A stretch of 64,000 bases of DNA from Microbacterium stercoris (GCF_017592545.1 NZ_JAGFOA010000002.1:186001-250000), one strand, 5' to 3'; counted from the first letter of the stretch, positions 1 to 8,393 are shown. A program made the numbers and translations. Notes: a model not told the origin generated them from the letters alone.

Positions 1-68
1 CGGCCACGCCCCATGCGCGAGACCCCCTCACGTTGAGCCGGGATCTCTGTCCCTGGTCTGCTGCGGAA

Positions 69-87
69 ACCGGCTCGGAAAGCCGGT
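69..87. terminator. Short hairpin upstream of the stress-protein gene
   Basis: ACCGGCT (69-75) and AGCCGGT (81-87) form a perfect 7-bp stem around a 5-nt loop. No U-run follows, so it may end an upstream transcript or lie in the leader of the universal stress protein gene. Bases 1-156 otherwise show no gene. Confidence 0.3.
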
Positions 88-156
88 GAAGAGTAGCATT
101 CAGGATACCACGCGGCCTCGACGCCTCGATCGGCCGCACCATCCGGAGGGGGTCGC

Positions 157-717
157 ATGATGTCCGATCAGCCGAATGAGAACGTCGACGCGGTGCGCCG
201 CGAGGCGCCACTAGACGCCGCGATGCACGGAGCCGTGATCGTCGGCATCATTCCAGAGCAGACCCCTCGGGTGCTCCAGGAGGCCGCGCACTACGCGCAG
301 CTGCTCGGAGCGCCGCTGGTGGTGGTGCACGTCGACGTCACCCGCTTCGTGACCTACGAGGATCCGGATGGCTACGTGCACTCGGCCCCGGTCGACATCA
401 GCGTGCAGGCCGGAGAGGGTGAGCTCGAGGCCGTCAAGGCCGCGGCCCAGCAGCACCTCGTGAACTTCGGCGGCACCTGGGAGGTGCGCCAGCTCGTGGG
501 CGACCCCGCGCTGGCCATCAAGCACTTCGCCGACAAGATCGACGCGCGACTGATCGTGGTCGGCACCCGCAAGCGCGGCTTCGGCGAGTCGATCCGTCAG
601 TTCTTCACCGGATCCGTCGCTGCCCGCCTCGCGCACCGGCAGCACCGCCCCGTGCTCGTGGTGCCGCAGGGCGAGCTGCTCAAGGACGACGAGGGCTTCC
701 CCGAGGTCGACGTCTGA
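157..717 (+). CDS. Universal stress protein (UspA family)
   Basis: Single-domain cytoplasmic Usp protein of 186 residues, slightly longer than the usual 140-160 because of about 25 extra residues at the N-terminus and an acidic tail. The Rossmann-like start GAVIVGII (about residues 25-32) and the nucleotide-loop region VVGTRKRGFGES...TGSVAARL followed by RPVLVVP near the C-terminus match the family. The loop spacing differs from the textbook G-2x-G-9x-G(S/T) pattern, so ATP binding is uncertain. GGAGGGGG sits just before the ATGATG start. The gene stands alone and faces the padR gene across a repeat-filled gap. Family members support survival under stress; the specific role here is unknown. 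Confidence 0.9.
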   Translation: MMSDQPNENVDAVRREAPLDAAMHGAVIVGIIPEQTPRVLQEAAHYAQLLGAPLVVVHVDVTRFVTYEDPDGYVHSAPVDISVQAGEGELEAVKAAAQQHLVNFGGTWEVRQLVGDPALAIKHFADKIDARLIVVGTRKRGFGESIRQFFTGSVAARLAHRQHRPVLVVPQGELLKDDEGFPEVDV

Positions 718-728
718 CGCGGTCCGGG

Positions 729-860
729 GGGCCTCGCCTCTTCGCTCGTCGAGCTGCCGACGCGGGCCGGGGCGCCTCGCCCCCTTCGCTCGTCGAGCTG
801 CCGACGCGGGCCGGGGCGCCTCGCCCCGTTCGCTCGTCGAGCGAGCGAAGCGAGTCGAGA
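729..860. repeat. 44-bp tandem repeat ending in a palindromic dispersed repeat
   Basis: TTCGCTCGTCGA occurs at 741, 785 and 829, an exact 44-bp period, with the intervening CTGCCGACGCGGGCCGGGGC also repeated. The last copy turns into a palindrome: TTCGCTCG (829-836) pairs with CGAGCGAA (842-849). It lies between the convergent usp and padR genes and could serve both as a terminator. A related inverted copy is found at 48889-48916. Confidence 0.8.
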
Positions 861-875
861 CGCCCGGACCTTCCG

Positions 876-1490
876 TCAGCGCTTGAGCGACGAGCTGAGC
901 GACGAGGCCGCGGCCTCGAGCGCCGCGGTCAGCGCGTCGACCGTGGCCGGCAGCAGCTCGCCGCCGCGGGCGACGTGGCTGCGCAGATCCGCGCGCACGC
1001 GACCACGGAACTCCGCGATGGCCGCCTCGGCCCGGTGCAGCTCGGCACGAGCGCGGACGCGCGAGTCGTCCTCGGAGGGATCCGATGCGGACGAGGAAGC
1101 CCGCGGCGCCTCGTGCGCGGCGGCGGCGAGATCAGCCTTCAGGCTCTTCATCGCCTCGCGGACGTTCGAGCGCACCTCGTCGGCGATCGCGCGCACGGTG
1201 TCGGCGAGCCCCGCCTCGATGCCCTGGATGTCGGCGGCGCGCGACTCCACCTCGGCGCGGCCCGCGTCGGTGATCTCGTAGACGGTCTTGCGTCCGTCAG
1301 AGGTCTTGGTCACAAGGCCCTCCTCCTCGAGCTTCGCAAGGCGCGGATAGATCGTGCCCGCGCTGGGGGTGTAGGTGCCGCCCGTGCGCTCGGCGAGCGA
1401 CTGCATGATGTCGTAGCCGTGGCGCGGGGCGGAGGCCAGCAGGCTCAGCAGGTAGAGGCGCAGGTCTCCGTGAGAGAAGACGGGGGGCAT
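876..1490 (-). CDS. PadR-family transcriptional regulator
   Basis: A 204-residue regulator. The N-terminal winged helix-turn-helix carries the PadR signature: LYLLSLLASAPRHGYDIMQ, then TYTPSAGTIYPRLAKLEEEGLV, then GRKTVYEITDAGR. The remaining 110 residues are predicted helical and Ala/Glu/Arg-rich, in place of a standard PadR C-terminal dimerisation helix. The ATG overlaps the TGA of the DUF4097 gene (TGATG), so the two are translationally coupled. Palindromic AT-rich boxes before the operon (2397-2439) resemble PadR operators, so autoregulation is likely. The long in-frame upstream extension is a shadow of the DUF4097 gene. The inducer is unknown. Confidence 0.9.
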   Translation of the reverse strand: MPPVFSHGDLRLYLLSLLASAPRHGYDIMQSLAERTGGTYTPSAGTIYPRLAKLEEEGLVTKTSDGRKTVYEITDAGRAEVESRAADIQGIEAGLADTVRAIADEVRSNVREAMKSLKADLAAAAHEAPRASSSASDPSEDDSRVRARAELHRAEAAIAEFRGRVRADLRSHVARGGELLPATVDALTAALEAAASSLSSSLKR

Positions 1491-2371
1491 CAGAGCACCT
1501 CCTCCGGGTCGGTCGGCGGCTCGGTCACGGACTGATCCGCGGCCGCGGCAGGGGTGTCCGAGGTCTGGCCGCCTGGCCGGCGCAGCACGGTGATCTCGCC
1601 CGAGACGGTGTTGGCGCGCACGTCGGCGAAGGATCCGGACAGCTCGCCGATCGACGCGTTCACGTTGCTCGGGCCGCCCGACGACCGCACGGTGCCGTCG
1701 ATGACGATGCGCCCGCTCGCCGATCGCGTGACGTAGTTGGCCGGCAGGCCCTCGTCGAGACGCACGGTGACGTTGCCGCTGACGGTGTTGACCGCGACCG
1801 CGTCGATCGCGCCCTCGGCGTCGATCATCGTGGTGCCGCCGACGGAGTCCACGTTCGCACGATGGATCCATCCGGAGACGGTGACGTCGCCCGAGACCGT
1901 GTTCGCCGAGAAGGCCCCGTTCAGTGCGCGGGCCTGCACGTCGCCGGAGACGGCGTTGGCCGTGAGGTCGCCGGTGAGTCCGTCGACGAGCACGTCGCCC
2001 GACACGGTGTTGACCCGAGCCTCGTTCGCGAGACCCGCGACGAGCGCGTTGGCGCTGACGACGCCGAGCGTGAGCGCGACGCTGCGCGGCACCGCGACAC
2101 TGATCTCGGCTCGCGGTCCGCCTGAGCCGAAGTTGCGGAACACCTCGAGGAAGTTGTCCCAGCGCAGCTGCGGGTGGTCGATCTCGAGCTCGTCGCCCGT
2201 GACCTCGATGCGCAGGTCCTTCACCGTCACGCCGTGCACCTCGACGCGGGTGCCCGGCTCGTCGTGACCGATGATGTCGACCTGGCCGCCGGCGAGACCC
2301 ACCTTGAGGCGGCGGATGCCCTCGACGTCGATGATCCGGGTCTGCCCCGGCTGCACGATCCACTTCTCCAC
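1490..2371 (-). CDS. DUF4097-family beta-strand repeat protein
   Basis: About 293 residues from a GTG start preceded by AAGGGA; an upstream ATG at 2428 would place the operator inside the gene, so I prefer GTG. The middle is a run of short repeats built on NTVSGDV or NAVSGDV (at least five copies), the hallmark of DUF4097 proteins, which fold as right-handed beta-helices. There is no signal peptide or membrane segment. Its pairing with a PadR regulator in one operon is common in Actinobacteria. The biochemical role is not established; the C-terminal tail is Pro/Glu/Asp-rich. Confidence 0.85.
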   Translation of the reverse strand: MEKWIVQPGQTRIIDVEGIRRLKVGLAGGQVDIIGHDEPGTRVEVHGVTVKDLRIEVTGDELEIDHPQLRWDNFLEVFRNFGSGGPRAEISVAVPRSVALTLGVVSANALVAGLANEARVNTVSGDVLVDGLTGDLTANAVSGDVQARALNGAFSANTVSGDVTVSGWIHRANVDSVGGTTMIDAEGAIDAVAVNTVSGNVTVRLDEGLPANYVTRSASGRIVIDGTVRSSGGPSNVNASIGELSGSFADVRANTVSGEITVLRRPGGQTSDTPAAAADQSVTEPPTDPEEVL

Positions 2372-2396
2372 TGTTCTCGTCCCTTCAGGATGAACT

Positions 2397-2439
2397 CGAG
2401 ATATATCTCGATACCCTGAGTGAAACACGATATATCTCG
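2397..2439. promoter_or_regulatory. Twin palindromic operator boxes (PadR-type)
   Basis: CGAGATATATCTCG at 2397-2410 is a perfect 14-bp palindrome, and CGATATATCTCG at 2428-2439 is a near copy. Their centres are 30 bp apart, about three helical turns. They are the most AT-rich bases in this part of the window and sit directly before the DUF4097-padR operon. PadR regulators commonly bind such AT-rich palindromes, so these are candidate autoregulatory sites. Confidence 0.7.
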
Positions 2440-2478
2440 ATTGTCGAGGTCGTTCAGCGAATCCGAAGGGTTACCGGC

Positions 2479-2501
2479 CTTGACTTTGACGCAACGTCAA
2501 G
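2479..2501 (+). promoter_or_regulatory. MerR-type operator/promoter
   Basis: CTTGACTTTG (2479-2488) and CAACGTCAAG (2492-2501) form an inverted repeat with 9 of 10 matching positions around a 3-bp centre. TTGACT inside the left arm can serve as the -35 element. This is the usual layout of a MerR-family operator lying between -35 and -10, and it is 36 bp upstream of the TipA-like gene, implying self-activation. Confidence 0.65.
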
Positions 2502-2537
2502 CCGGAGCATCGAATCAACAAGGAAGGAGGACGACGG

Positions 2538-3296
2538 ATGGAATGGTCGATCCAGCAGATCGCGAAGCTCGCGGGCACCACGAGCCGCGCGCTGCGTCAC
2601 TACGGAGAGCTCGGGCTGCTGCCTGCCACGCGGGTGGGCGCCAACGGGTACCGCTATTACGACGAGCGTGCCCTCGTGCGCCTGCAGCGCATCCTGCTGC
2701 TGCGCCAGCTCGGGCTCGGGCTGCCGCAGATCGGGGAGATCCTCCAGCGGCACACGGATGAGCGCCATGCGCTCGAGACGCATCTCGCGTGGCTGCGCGA
2801 CGAGCAGGATCGGATCGCGCGCCAGATCGCGGCGGTCGCCGGCACCATCCGCGGCCTCGGAGGAGAGGAGAACCTCATGGCAGAGAAGATGTTCGACGGC
2901 TTCGACCACACGCAGCACAAGGAGGAGGTCGAGCAGCGCTGGGGCGCCGACGCCTACGCGCGCGGCGATGCCTGGTGGCGGGGCATGTCCGAAGACGAGC
3001 GCGCCGCATGGCAGGAGCGTTCGGCTCAGCTCGGACGCGACTGGATCGCGGCCGCCGAGTCGGGCGTGGATCCCGCCTCCGACGAGGCGCAGGACCTCGC
3101 CCGCCGGCACGTCGAGTGGCTCCGGGGCATCCCCGGCACCCCCGCGGCGGCCCCGGAGGGCGACGTGAAGGGCTACGTGCTCGGGCTCGGCGAGATGTAC
3201 GTCGCCGACGACCGCTTCGGCGCCAACTACGGCGGCGTCGAAGGCGCGACCTTCGTGCGCGACGCCCTGCGGGTGTTCGCCGACGCGAACCTCTGA
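2538..3296 (+). CDS. TipA-type MerR-family transcriptional activator
   Basis: At 252 residues it matches the length of Streptomyces TipAL. Residues 1-70 are a MerR helix-turn-helix (WSIQQIAKLAGTTSRALRHY, then NGYRYYDERAL), followed by a helical linker (about 75-115). The C-terminal TipAS-like drug-sensing domain (about 120-252) includes MFDGFDHTQHKEEVEQRWG and a YVLGLGEMYVADDRF stretch. Members bind structurally diverse peptide antibiotics or other ligands and then activate their own promoter. AAGGAAGGAGG precedes the ATG. An inverted repeat at 2479-2501 is a plausible self-operator. The gene is divergent from the DUF4097 operon. Confidence 0.9.
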   Translation: MEWSIQQIAKLAGTTSRALRHYGELGLLPATRVGANGYRYYDERALVRLQRILLLRQLGLGLPQIGEILQRHTDERHALETHLAWLRDEQDRIARQIAAVAGTIRGLGGEENLMAEKMFDGFDHTQHKEEVEQRWGADAYARGDAWWRGMSEDERAAWQERSAQLGRDWIAAAESGVDPASDEAQDLARRHVEWLRGIPGTPAAAPEGDVKGYVLGLGEMYVADDRFGANYGGVEGATFVRDALRVFADANL

Positions 3297-3312
3297 GGCA
3301 TCCGGACGAGGG

Positions 3313-3591
3313 TCAGCGAGTCGCGAAGCGCGGTCGCGGGCCCTCGATCCGGGCCACCGCGACCTTCAGCTCCACGATCTCCGACTCGATCGTGCCGAGG
3401 CGGTGCTCGACGGCATCGATCCGTGAGCCGAGACGGTGCTCGACGGCATCGATCCGTGAGCCGATGCGGGTCTCGAGCCGTCCTTCCACCGAATCGAGCT
3501 TCGCGTCGAACCGCGTCATCACCCACCCCAGGCTTCCGATCATGGCCACGCCGACGGCGATGATCGCGATGAGCTCTGCGGACACCTGCAT
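3313..3591 (-). CDS. Small membrane-anchored coiled-coil protein
   Basis: A 92-residue protein. I chose the ATG at 3591 because GGGAGG lies 8 nt before it; an upstream ATG adds only eight residues. Residues 3-24 are one hydrophobic segment (ELIAIIAVGVAMIGSLGWVM), and the rest is a heptad-like charged coiled coil with the 11-residue unit GSRIDAVEHRL present twice in tandem. The shape (one membrane segment plus a coiled coil) suggests a small oligomeric membrane protein; I do not recognise a named family. It converges with the tipA-like gene. Confidence 0.7.
   Translation of the reverse strand: MQVSAELIAIIAVGVAMIGSLGWVMTRFDAKLDSVEGRLETRIGSRIDAVEHRLGSRIDAVEHRLGTIESEIVELKVAVARIEGPRPRFATR
3394..3463. 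repeat. Exact 33-bp tandem duplication inside the coiled-coil gene
   Basis: The 30-mer from CGGTGCTCGA to GTGAGCCG at 3401-3430 recurs without a mismatch at 3434-3463. The 33-bp period keeps the reading frame and adds one 11-residue unit (three helical turns) to the coiled coil. Identity at silent positions points to a recent event. Confidence 0.9.
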
Positions 3592-3713
3592 GCCTCCATC
3601 CTCCCGGTCGGGCACCGGAACAGCAACGACCGTAGGGGGTGAGAGCCGGCACCGCAGCGGCCCGAGGCGCTTCGGGAGAAAACGAGGCGGCGAACGCCGC
3701 TGGGGACGAACCG

Positions 3714-3726
3714 TAGGCTGACGAGG
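3714..3726 (+). promoter_or_regulatory. Leaderless -10 element for the first crcB gene
   Basis: TAGGCT (3714-3719) is followed after 6 nt by the GTG at 3726, placing the predicted transcription start on the first base of the codon. No Shine-Dalgarno sequence is present. Confidence 0.55.
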
Positions 3727-4136
3727 TGATGCGCGCGCCGATCCGCTGGGGGCTGCTGCCGCTGGTGTTCGCCGGCGGTGTGCTCGGCGTGGCGCTGCGC
3801 GCGGCCCTCACCCTGCCCATGCAGGGCGGCTTCACCTTCGGCCTGCTCGTCGCGACGATCGGCATCAACGCGGTCGGATCCGGCCTGCTCGGTTTCCTCG
3901 TCGCGGGCCTCGGCGACGCGCATCCGCGGCGCCGCGCCTTCCTCGGCACGGGCGTGATGGGCGGCTTCACGACGTACAGCGGCTTCGCGGTGCTGCTCGG
4001 CGAGCTCGCGCAGGCCGGGCTCATCCTCTACGCGGCGCTGTTCGCTGCGCTGGCGCTGCTCTCGGCGGGCGCCGGCGCGATCCTCGGACTGCAGGCGGGC
4101 GCCAAGCTCGCGCGCCGACGGGGGATCGCCCCGTGA
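3726..4136 (+). CDS. crcB: CrcB family fluoride channel (first subunit)
   Basis: Four-helix membrane protein of 136 residues (typical 120-130) that exports fluoride from the cytoplasm. Fluc hallmarks are visible: GGVLGVALRAAL near the N-terminus, INAVGSGLLGF in helix 2 with the conserved Asn, and GTGVMGGFTTYSGFA in helix 3 with the FTTxS ion-path motif. Start is GTG 3726 or ATG 3729. It overlaps the second crcB gene by 4 bp (GTGA). Two-gene crcB operons usually encode obligate heterodimers in dual-topology orientation. I found no fluoride riboswitch upstream. Confidence 0.93.
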   Translation: MMRAPIRWGLLPLVFAGGVLGVALRAALTLPMQGGFTFGLLVATIGINAVGSGLLGFLVAGLGDAHPRRRAFLGTGVMGGFTTYSGFAVLLGELAQAGLILYAALFAALALLSAGAGAILGLQAGAKLARRRGIAP

Positions 4137-4525
4137 ACACGCTGATGTTCCTCCTGCTCGCGCTCTGCGGCGGCGTGGGCGCGAGCCTGCGCTGGCTCGC
4201 GGACGTGGTGCTGTCTCGCGTGCTCCCGGCGGGCTTCCCGTGGGCGATCCTGATCGTCAACGCGAGCGGATCCCTCACGCTCGGCCTGCTCACGGGACTC
4301 TCGCTCGACTCGACGTGGCTGGCGATCATGGGCACCGGGCTGCTCGGGGGGTACACGACGTTCAGCACGGTTGCGGTGGACACCCAGATGCTCGCGCAGT
4401 CCGGCCGCACCGAGGCGGCCTGGGGCAATGCGCTCGGCACGCTGGTGCTCTGCGTCGCGCTCGCCGCGGGCGGGCTCGCTCTCGGCATGGTGCTCTCCGG
4501 CGCGGGTCTTCCCCTCGCCCACTGA
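4133..4525 (+). CDS. crcB: CrcB family fluoride channel (second subunit)
   Basis: A 130-residue partner of the preceding CrcB. Motifs are closer to consensus: GGVGASLRWLAD, LIVNASGSLTLGLLTG with the helix-2 Asn, and GTGLLGGYTTFSTVAVD. It starts at GTG 4133, overlapping the stop of the first gene (GTGA), so the subunits are made by coupled translation in equal amounts. Four hydrophobic segments cover most of the protein. The role is fluoride efflux across the cell membrane as an antiparallel dimer. Confidence 0.94.
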   Translation: MNTLMFLLLALCGGVGASLRWLADVVLSRVLPAGFPWAILIVNASGSLTLGLLTGLSLDSTWLAIMGTGLLGGYTTFSTVAVDTQMLAQSGRTEAAWGNALGTLVLCVALAAGGLALGMVLSGAGLPLAH

Positions 4526-4676
4526 GACTCGTTCACAGGCCCGTTCTCAGCCAGCCCATAGTCCCGCGTCACCAGGCCGTTATGGGCCGCGTGCCAGAAT
4601 GAGTCGGGGATACAGAACCGTATCGGCAGATCTGCGCCGCTGGTTCATCCCATTCGCCTCCGAACGAGAGACAGCC

Positions 4677-7600
4677 GTGTCGAACCTTGCCGTCCTGAGC
4701 CTCAAGAACCGCGCGCTCATCGCGCTGATCACGATCTGCGCCGCGATCTTCGGCGGCCTCTCGCTGACGACGCTCAAGCAGGAGCTGATCCCGACGATCG
4801 AGCTCCCGCAGCTGCTCGTGATGTCGACCTATCCGGGTGCCTCGCCCGAGGTCGTCGAGAACGACGTGTCGACGCCGATCGAGACGGCGATTCAGGGGGT
4901 CTCGGGCCTCGATGCGACGAGCGCCACCAGCACGACGAACTCCTCGATCGTGCAGGCCTCCTTCTCCTACGGCACCAACCTCGCCACGGCCGAGCAGAAG
5001 ATGCAGCAGGCGATCAACCGCATCTCGAGCCAGCTGCCCGACGGTGTCGAGCCGCAGGTGCTGTCGATCAGCCTCGACGCGCTGCCCGTGATCCAAATCG
5101 CGGTCACCGGCTTCGACGACGTGTCCACGGCCCAGGCCGATCTCGACGCGCTCGTGCTGCCCGACCTCGAGGACGTCGACGGCGTGGGATCGGCCTCGAT
5201 CGTCGGCGGCCTCGGCCAGCGCATCACCATCACGCCCGACATGGACGCCCTCGCCGCGCGCGGCCTGTCGACCGCGGCCATCACCGACGCCCTGAAGCAG
5301 AACGGCGTGCTCTTCCCGGGCGGCGAGATCACCGAGGGCGAGTCGACCTTCACGGTGCAGACGGGGGTGAAGATCACCTCCGCCGAGGAGCTCGCCGCGC
5401 TGCCCCTGCTCGGCGGCCAGTCGGCGAAGATCGACGACGTCGCCGATGTCGCGGTCACGACCGATCCGGTCTCCTCGATCTCTCGCGTGAACGGCGAGGA
5501 CGCCCTCACCATCGCGATCACCAAGCTCCCGGCCGCCAACACCGTCGAGGTCTCGCACGGCGTTCAGGATCTGATCCCGTCGTTCGAGGACGCGTTCCCG
5601 GATGCCGAGTTCACCGTGGTCTTCGACCAGGCGCCGTTCATCACCCAGTCGATCGAGTCGCTCGCGACCGAGGGACTCCTCGGCCTCGTCTTCGCCGTCG
5701 TGGTGATCCTGGTCTTCCTCATGTCGCTGCGCTCGACGATCGTCACCGCGATCTCGATCCCGACCTCGGTTCTCATCACCTTCATCGGCCTGCAGGCCTT
5801 CGGCTACTCGCTCAACATGCTGACGCTCGGAGCGCTCACCATCGCGATCGGCCGCGTCGTCGACGACTCGATCGTCGTGATCGAGAACATCAAGCGGCAC
5901 TACGTGGAGGGCGTCGAGAAGGGCTACGCCATCCGGCTCGCCGTGCGTGAGGTCGCGATGGCGGTCACCGCCTCGACCCTCACCACCGTCGCCGTGTTCC
6001 TGCCGATCGTGTTCGTCGGCGACATGGTCGGCGAGCTCTTCCGTCCCTTCGCGATGACCGTGACGATCGCCATGGTCTCCTCGCTCCTCGTCTCGCTCAC
6101 GATCGTGCCGGTGCTCGCGTACTGGTTCCTGCGTCCCGGCAAGCCCCTGCTCGACGGCAATGGCGAGCGGATCGATCCGGAATCACCGGATGCGCCGCCC
6201 TCGCGTCTGCAGAAGACCTACCTTCCGGTGCTGCGCTGGACGCTCAGCCACTCGTGGATCACCCTGCTGCTCGCCGTGCTCGTGCTCGGCGGCACGGTCG
6301 CCGCGGCCCCGCTGATGAAGATCAACTTCCTCGGCGACTCGGGGCAGAACACGCTCACCATCTCGCAGGAGCTCGAAGAGACGGCCAGCCTCGCGACGGC
6401 CGACGCGGCCGCGCAGAAGGTCGAGGCCGCGCTGGAGGGCATCTCGGGCATCGAGACCGTTCAGGCCTCGATCGGATCGAGCGGATCGCCGCTGCGTGAC
6501 GCGTTCTCGGGTGGCGGCAGCGTCACGTACTCGATCGTCACCGACTCCGACGCCGACCAGGAGGCGCTGCGCGAGCGCGTCCAGAAGGCGCTCGACGACA
6601 TCGAGGGCGCGGGCGAGCTGACCATCCAGGCCGCCTCGGGCTTCGGATCGTCCGACATCGCCGTCACCATCTCGGCGCTGAACCAGGACGACCTGCAGAC
6701 GGCGTCGGACGCGCTCGTCGAAGAGCTCGATGGACGCGCCGGGGTCGGCCGCGTCACCACCGACCTCGCCGCGTCGCTGCCCTACATCGCCGTGAAGGTG
6801 GACCGCACGAAGGCCGCCGAACGCGGCCTCTCCGAGGTCGCCGTCGGCGCCATCGTGTCGAACACGATGCGTCCCCAGCAGGCCGGATCCGTCGAGATCG
6901 ACGGCAGCGCACTCACCGTGTACATCGAGACGCCCAACGCGCCGGCGTCGGTCGATGAGCTCCGCGGGCTGGCGATCCCGACCGCAGGCGGCATCATCCG
7001 CCTCGACGAGATCGCCTCCGTCGAGATGGCCGACAGCCCCACCTCGATCAGCACGCAGCAGGGCCGCCGCACCGCCACGGTCACCGTGCCCCCGAAGGGC
7101 GACAACCTCGCCGAGGCCACGGCGTCGGTCAACGCCGCCCTGGCCAAGGTCGACCTGCCCGACGGCGCGAACGCCGAGGTGGGCGGCGTGGCCGAGCAGC
7201 AGGCCGACTCGTTCTCGCAGCTCGGGCTCGCGATGCTCGCGGCCATCCTGATCATCTACGTCATCATGGTCGCGACATTCAAGTCGCTGCGTCAGCCGCT
7301 GCTGCTGCTCGTCTCCGTGCCCTTCGCGGCCACGGGCGCGATCCTGCTCCAGGTGGCCACGGGCGTGCCTCTCGGCGTCGCCTCGCTCATCGGCGTGCTG
7401 ATGCTGATCGGCATCGTCGTCACCAATGCGATCGTGCTCGTCGATCTCGTCAACCAATACCGCGAGCGGGGACTCTCCGCCCACGACGCGACTGTCGCCG
7501 GCGCGTCCAACCGTCTCCGCCCGATCCTGATGACCGCCCTGGCGACCATCTTCGCGCTCACCCCGATGGCGCTCGGCATCACCGGTCACAGCGGCTTCAT

Positions 7601-7838
7601 CTCACAGCCGCTCGCCATCGTCGTGATCGGCGGCCTGCTGTCCTCGACCGTGCTGACGCTGATCGTGCTGCCGACGCTCTACAACCTCGTCGAGGGCGCC
7701 CGCGAACGCCGACGCGTGAAGCAGGGACTGCCGCCGGTCGAGCCCCCGGCGCACACCTCGTCGGTTCCGATCATCGGCCCCGACGGCAAGCCCGTGCTTC
7801 GCCGCCGCGACCTGCGCCCGCAGACGCCCACGGCCTGA
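4677..7838 (+). CDS. RND-superfamily efflux transporter (HAE1/SwrC-like)
   Basis: A 1053-residue permease, the usual length for an AcrB-type RND protein, with the family layout of helix 1, porter loop, six helices (about 330-510), second loop and five C-terminal helices. I start it at GTG 4677 (SNLAVLSLKNRALIAL); the open frame upstream lies inside the crcB region. Helix 4 keeps the paired Asp of the proton relay (VVDDSIVVIEN, D396-D397). In helix 10 the motif is GIVVTNAIVLVD, where AcrB has the relay Lys; Thr there is typical of Gram-positive SwrC-like members. No membrane-fusion or outer-membrane partner is nearby, as expected for a monoderm. Substrate unknown. Confidence 0.93.
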   Translation: MSNLAVLSLKNRALIALITICAAIFGGLSLTTLKQELIPTIELPQLLVMSTYPGASPEVVENDVSTPIETAIQGVSGLDATSATSTTNSSIVQASFSYGTNLATAEQKMQQAINRISSQLPDGVEPQVLSISLDALPVIQIAVTGFDDVSTAQADLDALVLPDLEDVDGVGSASIVGGLGQRITITPDMDALAARGLSTAAITDALKQNGVLFPGGEITEGESTFTVQTGVKITSAEELAALPLLGGQSAKIDDVADVAVTTDPVSSISRVNGEDALTIAITKLPAANTVEVSHGVQDLIPSFEDAFPDAEFTVVFDQAPFITQSIESLATEGLLGLVFAVVVILVFLMSLRSTIVTAISIPTSVLITFIGLQAFGYSLNMLTLGALTIAIGRVVDDSIVVIENIKRHYVEGVEKGYAIRLAVREVAMAVTASTLTTVAVFLPIVFVGDMVGELFRPFAMTVTIAMVSSLLVSLTIVPVLAYWFLRPGKPLLDGNGERIDPESPDAPPSRLQKTYLPVLRWTLSHSWITLLLAVLVLGGTVAAAPLMKINFLGDSGQNTLTISQELEETASLATADAAAQKVEAALEGISGIETVQASIGSSGSPLRDAFSGGGSVTYSIVTDSDADQEALRERVQKALDDIEGAGELTIQAASGFGSSDIAVTISALNQDDLQTASDALVEELDGRAGVGRVTTDLAASLPYIAVKVDRTKAAERGLSEVAVGAIVSNTMRPQQAGSVEIDGSALTVYIETPNAPASVDELRGLAIPTAGGIIRLDEIASVEMADSPTSISTQQGRRTATVTVPPKGDNLAEATASVNAALAKVDLPDGANAEVGGVAEQQADSFSQLGLAMLAAILIIYVIMVATFKSLRQPLLLLVSVPFAATGAILLQVATGVPLGVASLIGVLMLIGIVVTNAIVLVDLVNQYRERGLSAHDATVAGASNRLRPILMTALATIFALTPMALGITGHSGFISQPLAIVVIGGLLSSTVLTLIVLPTLYNLVEGARERRRVKQGLPPVEPPAHTSSVPIIGPDGKPVLRRRDLRPQTPTA

Positions 7839-7849
7839 GCCTCGCTCGA

Positions 7850-7882
7850 ACGCCCGCCCCGCTCCGCCGGGGCGGGCGTTTC
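7850..7882 (+). terminator. Rho-independent terminator of the RND gene
   Basis: CGCCCGCCCC (7851-7860) pairs perfectly with GGGGCGGGCG (7869-7878) around an 8-nt loop, followed by TTTCG. It begins 12 bp after the RND stop codon. Confidence 0.8.
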
Positions 7883-8390
7883 GTCTGCGGCGGGGCGGTG
7901 GTGTGGGGCGGTGCGGCGCGGGCGGTGCGGGGGCGGTGGTGCGGCGGGGCGGTGGTGCGGTGCGTCGGGGGCGGTGGTGCGTCGGGGGCGGTGGTGCGGG
8001 GCGGGGCGGGGCGTCGGGGGCGGTGGTGCGGCGCGGGCCCGGGCGGTGCGGAGGGGATCCCGGATCGGGAGGACGGGCAGGGCGGTTTCGGTCCTCCGTC
8101 GGCGGGATCGCCTCCAATCTGGTGCGGGCGCGGCCACGACTAGGTCGGACGCTGCGCCGCGGGAGGGGATCCCGGATCGGGAGGGCGGGCGGGGCGGGTT
8201 CGGTCCTCCGTCGGCGGGATCTCCTCCGGTCTGGTGCGGCCGCGGGCGCGGATTGGGTCCGGGGGCGGCGCGGAGCGGGAGGGGATCCCGGATCGGGAGG
8301 GCGGGGTGGGTGGATTCGGCCCGCCGTGGGCGGGATGTCCTCCGGGTGCGGGGATGGGGGAGCCGCCGGGGGCGTTCTCTCAGGCGACCT
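7883..8390. repeat. Non-coding G-rich repeat region
   Basis: About 500 bp with no convincing gene. Bases 7890-8050 are a degenerate run of GGGCGGTGGTGCG-like units, nearly all G on the plus strand. Then GAGGGGATCCCGGATCGGGA recurs at 8051, 8163 and 8279, heading three direct repeats with periods of 112 and 116 bp; each also contains TTCGG(T/C)CC(T/G)CCG. Open frames exist on both strands but have no consistent codon pattern across copies. The G-rich part could form quadruplex structures. Confidence 0.75.
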
Positions 8391-8393
8391 CGG

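Noticed and set aside
3620..3725. Fluoride riboswitch before crcB
   Set aside because: I could not find the conserved crcB-motif sequence or pseudoknot arms, and the -10 spacing implies no leader.
4371..4676. In-frame upstream extension of the RND transporter
   Set aside because: It would overlap crcB in another frame and adds residues not found in RND proteins; the membrane protein clearly starts at GTG 4677.
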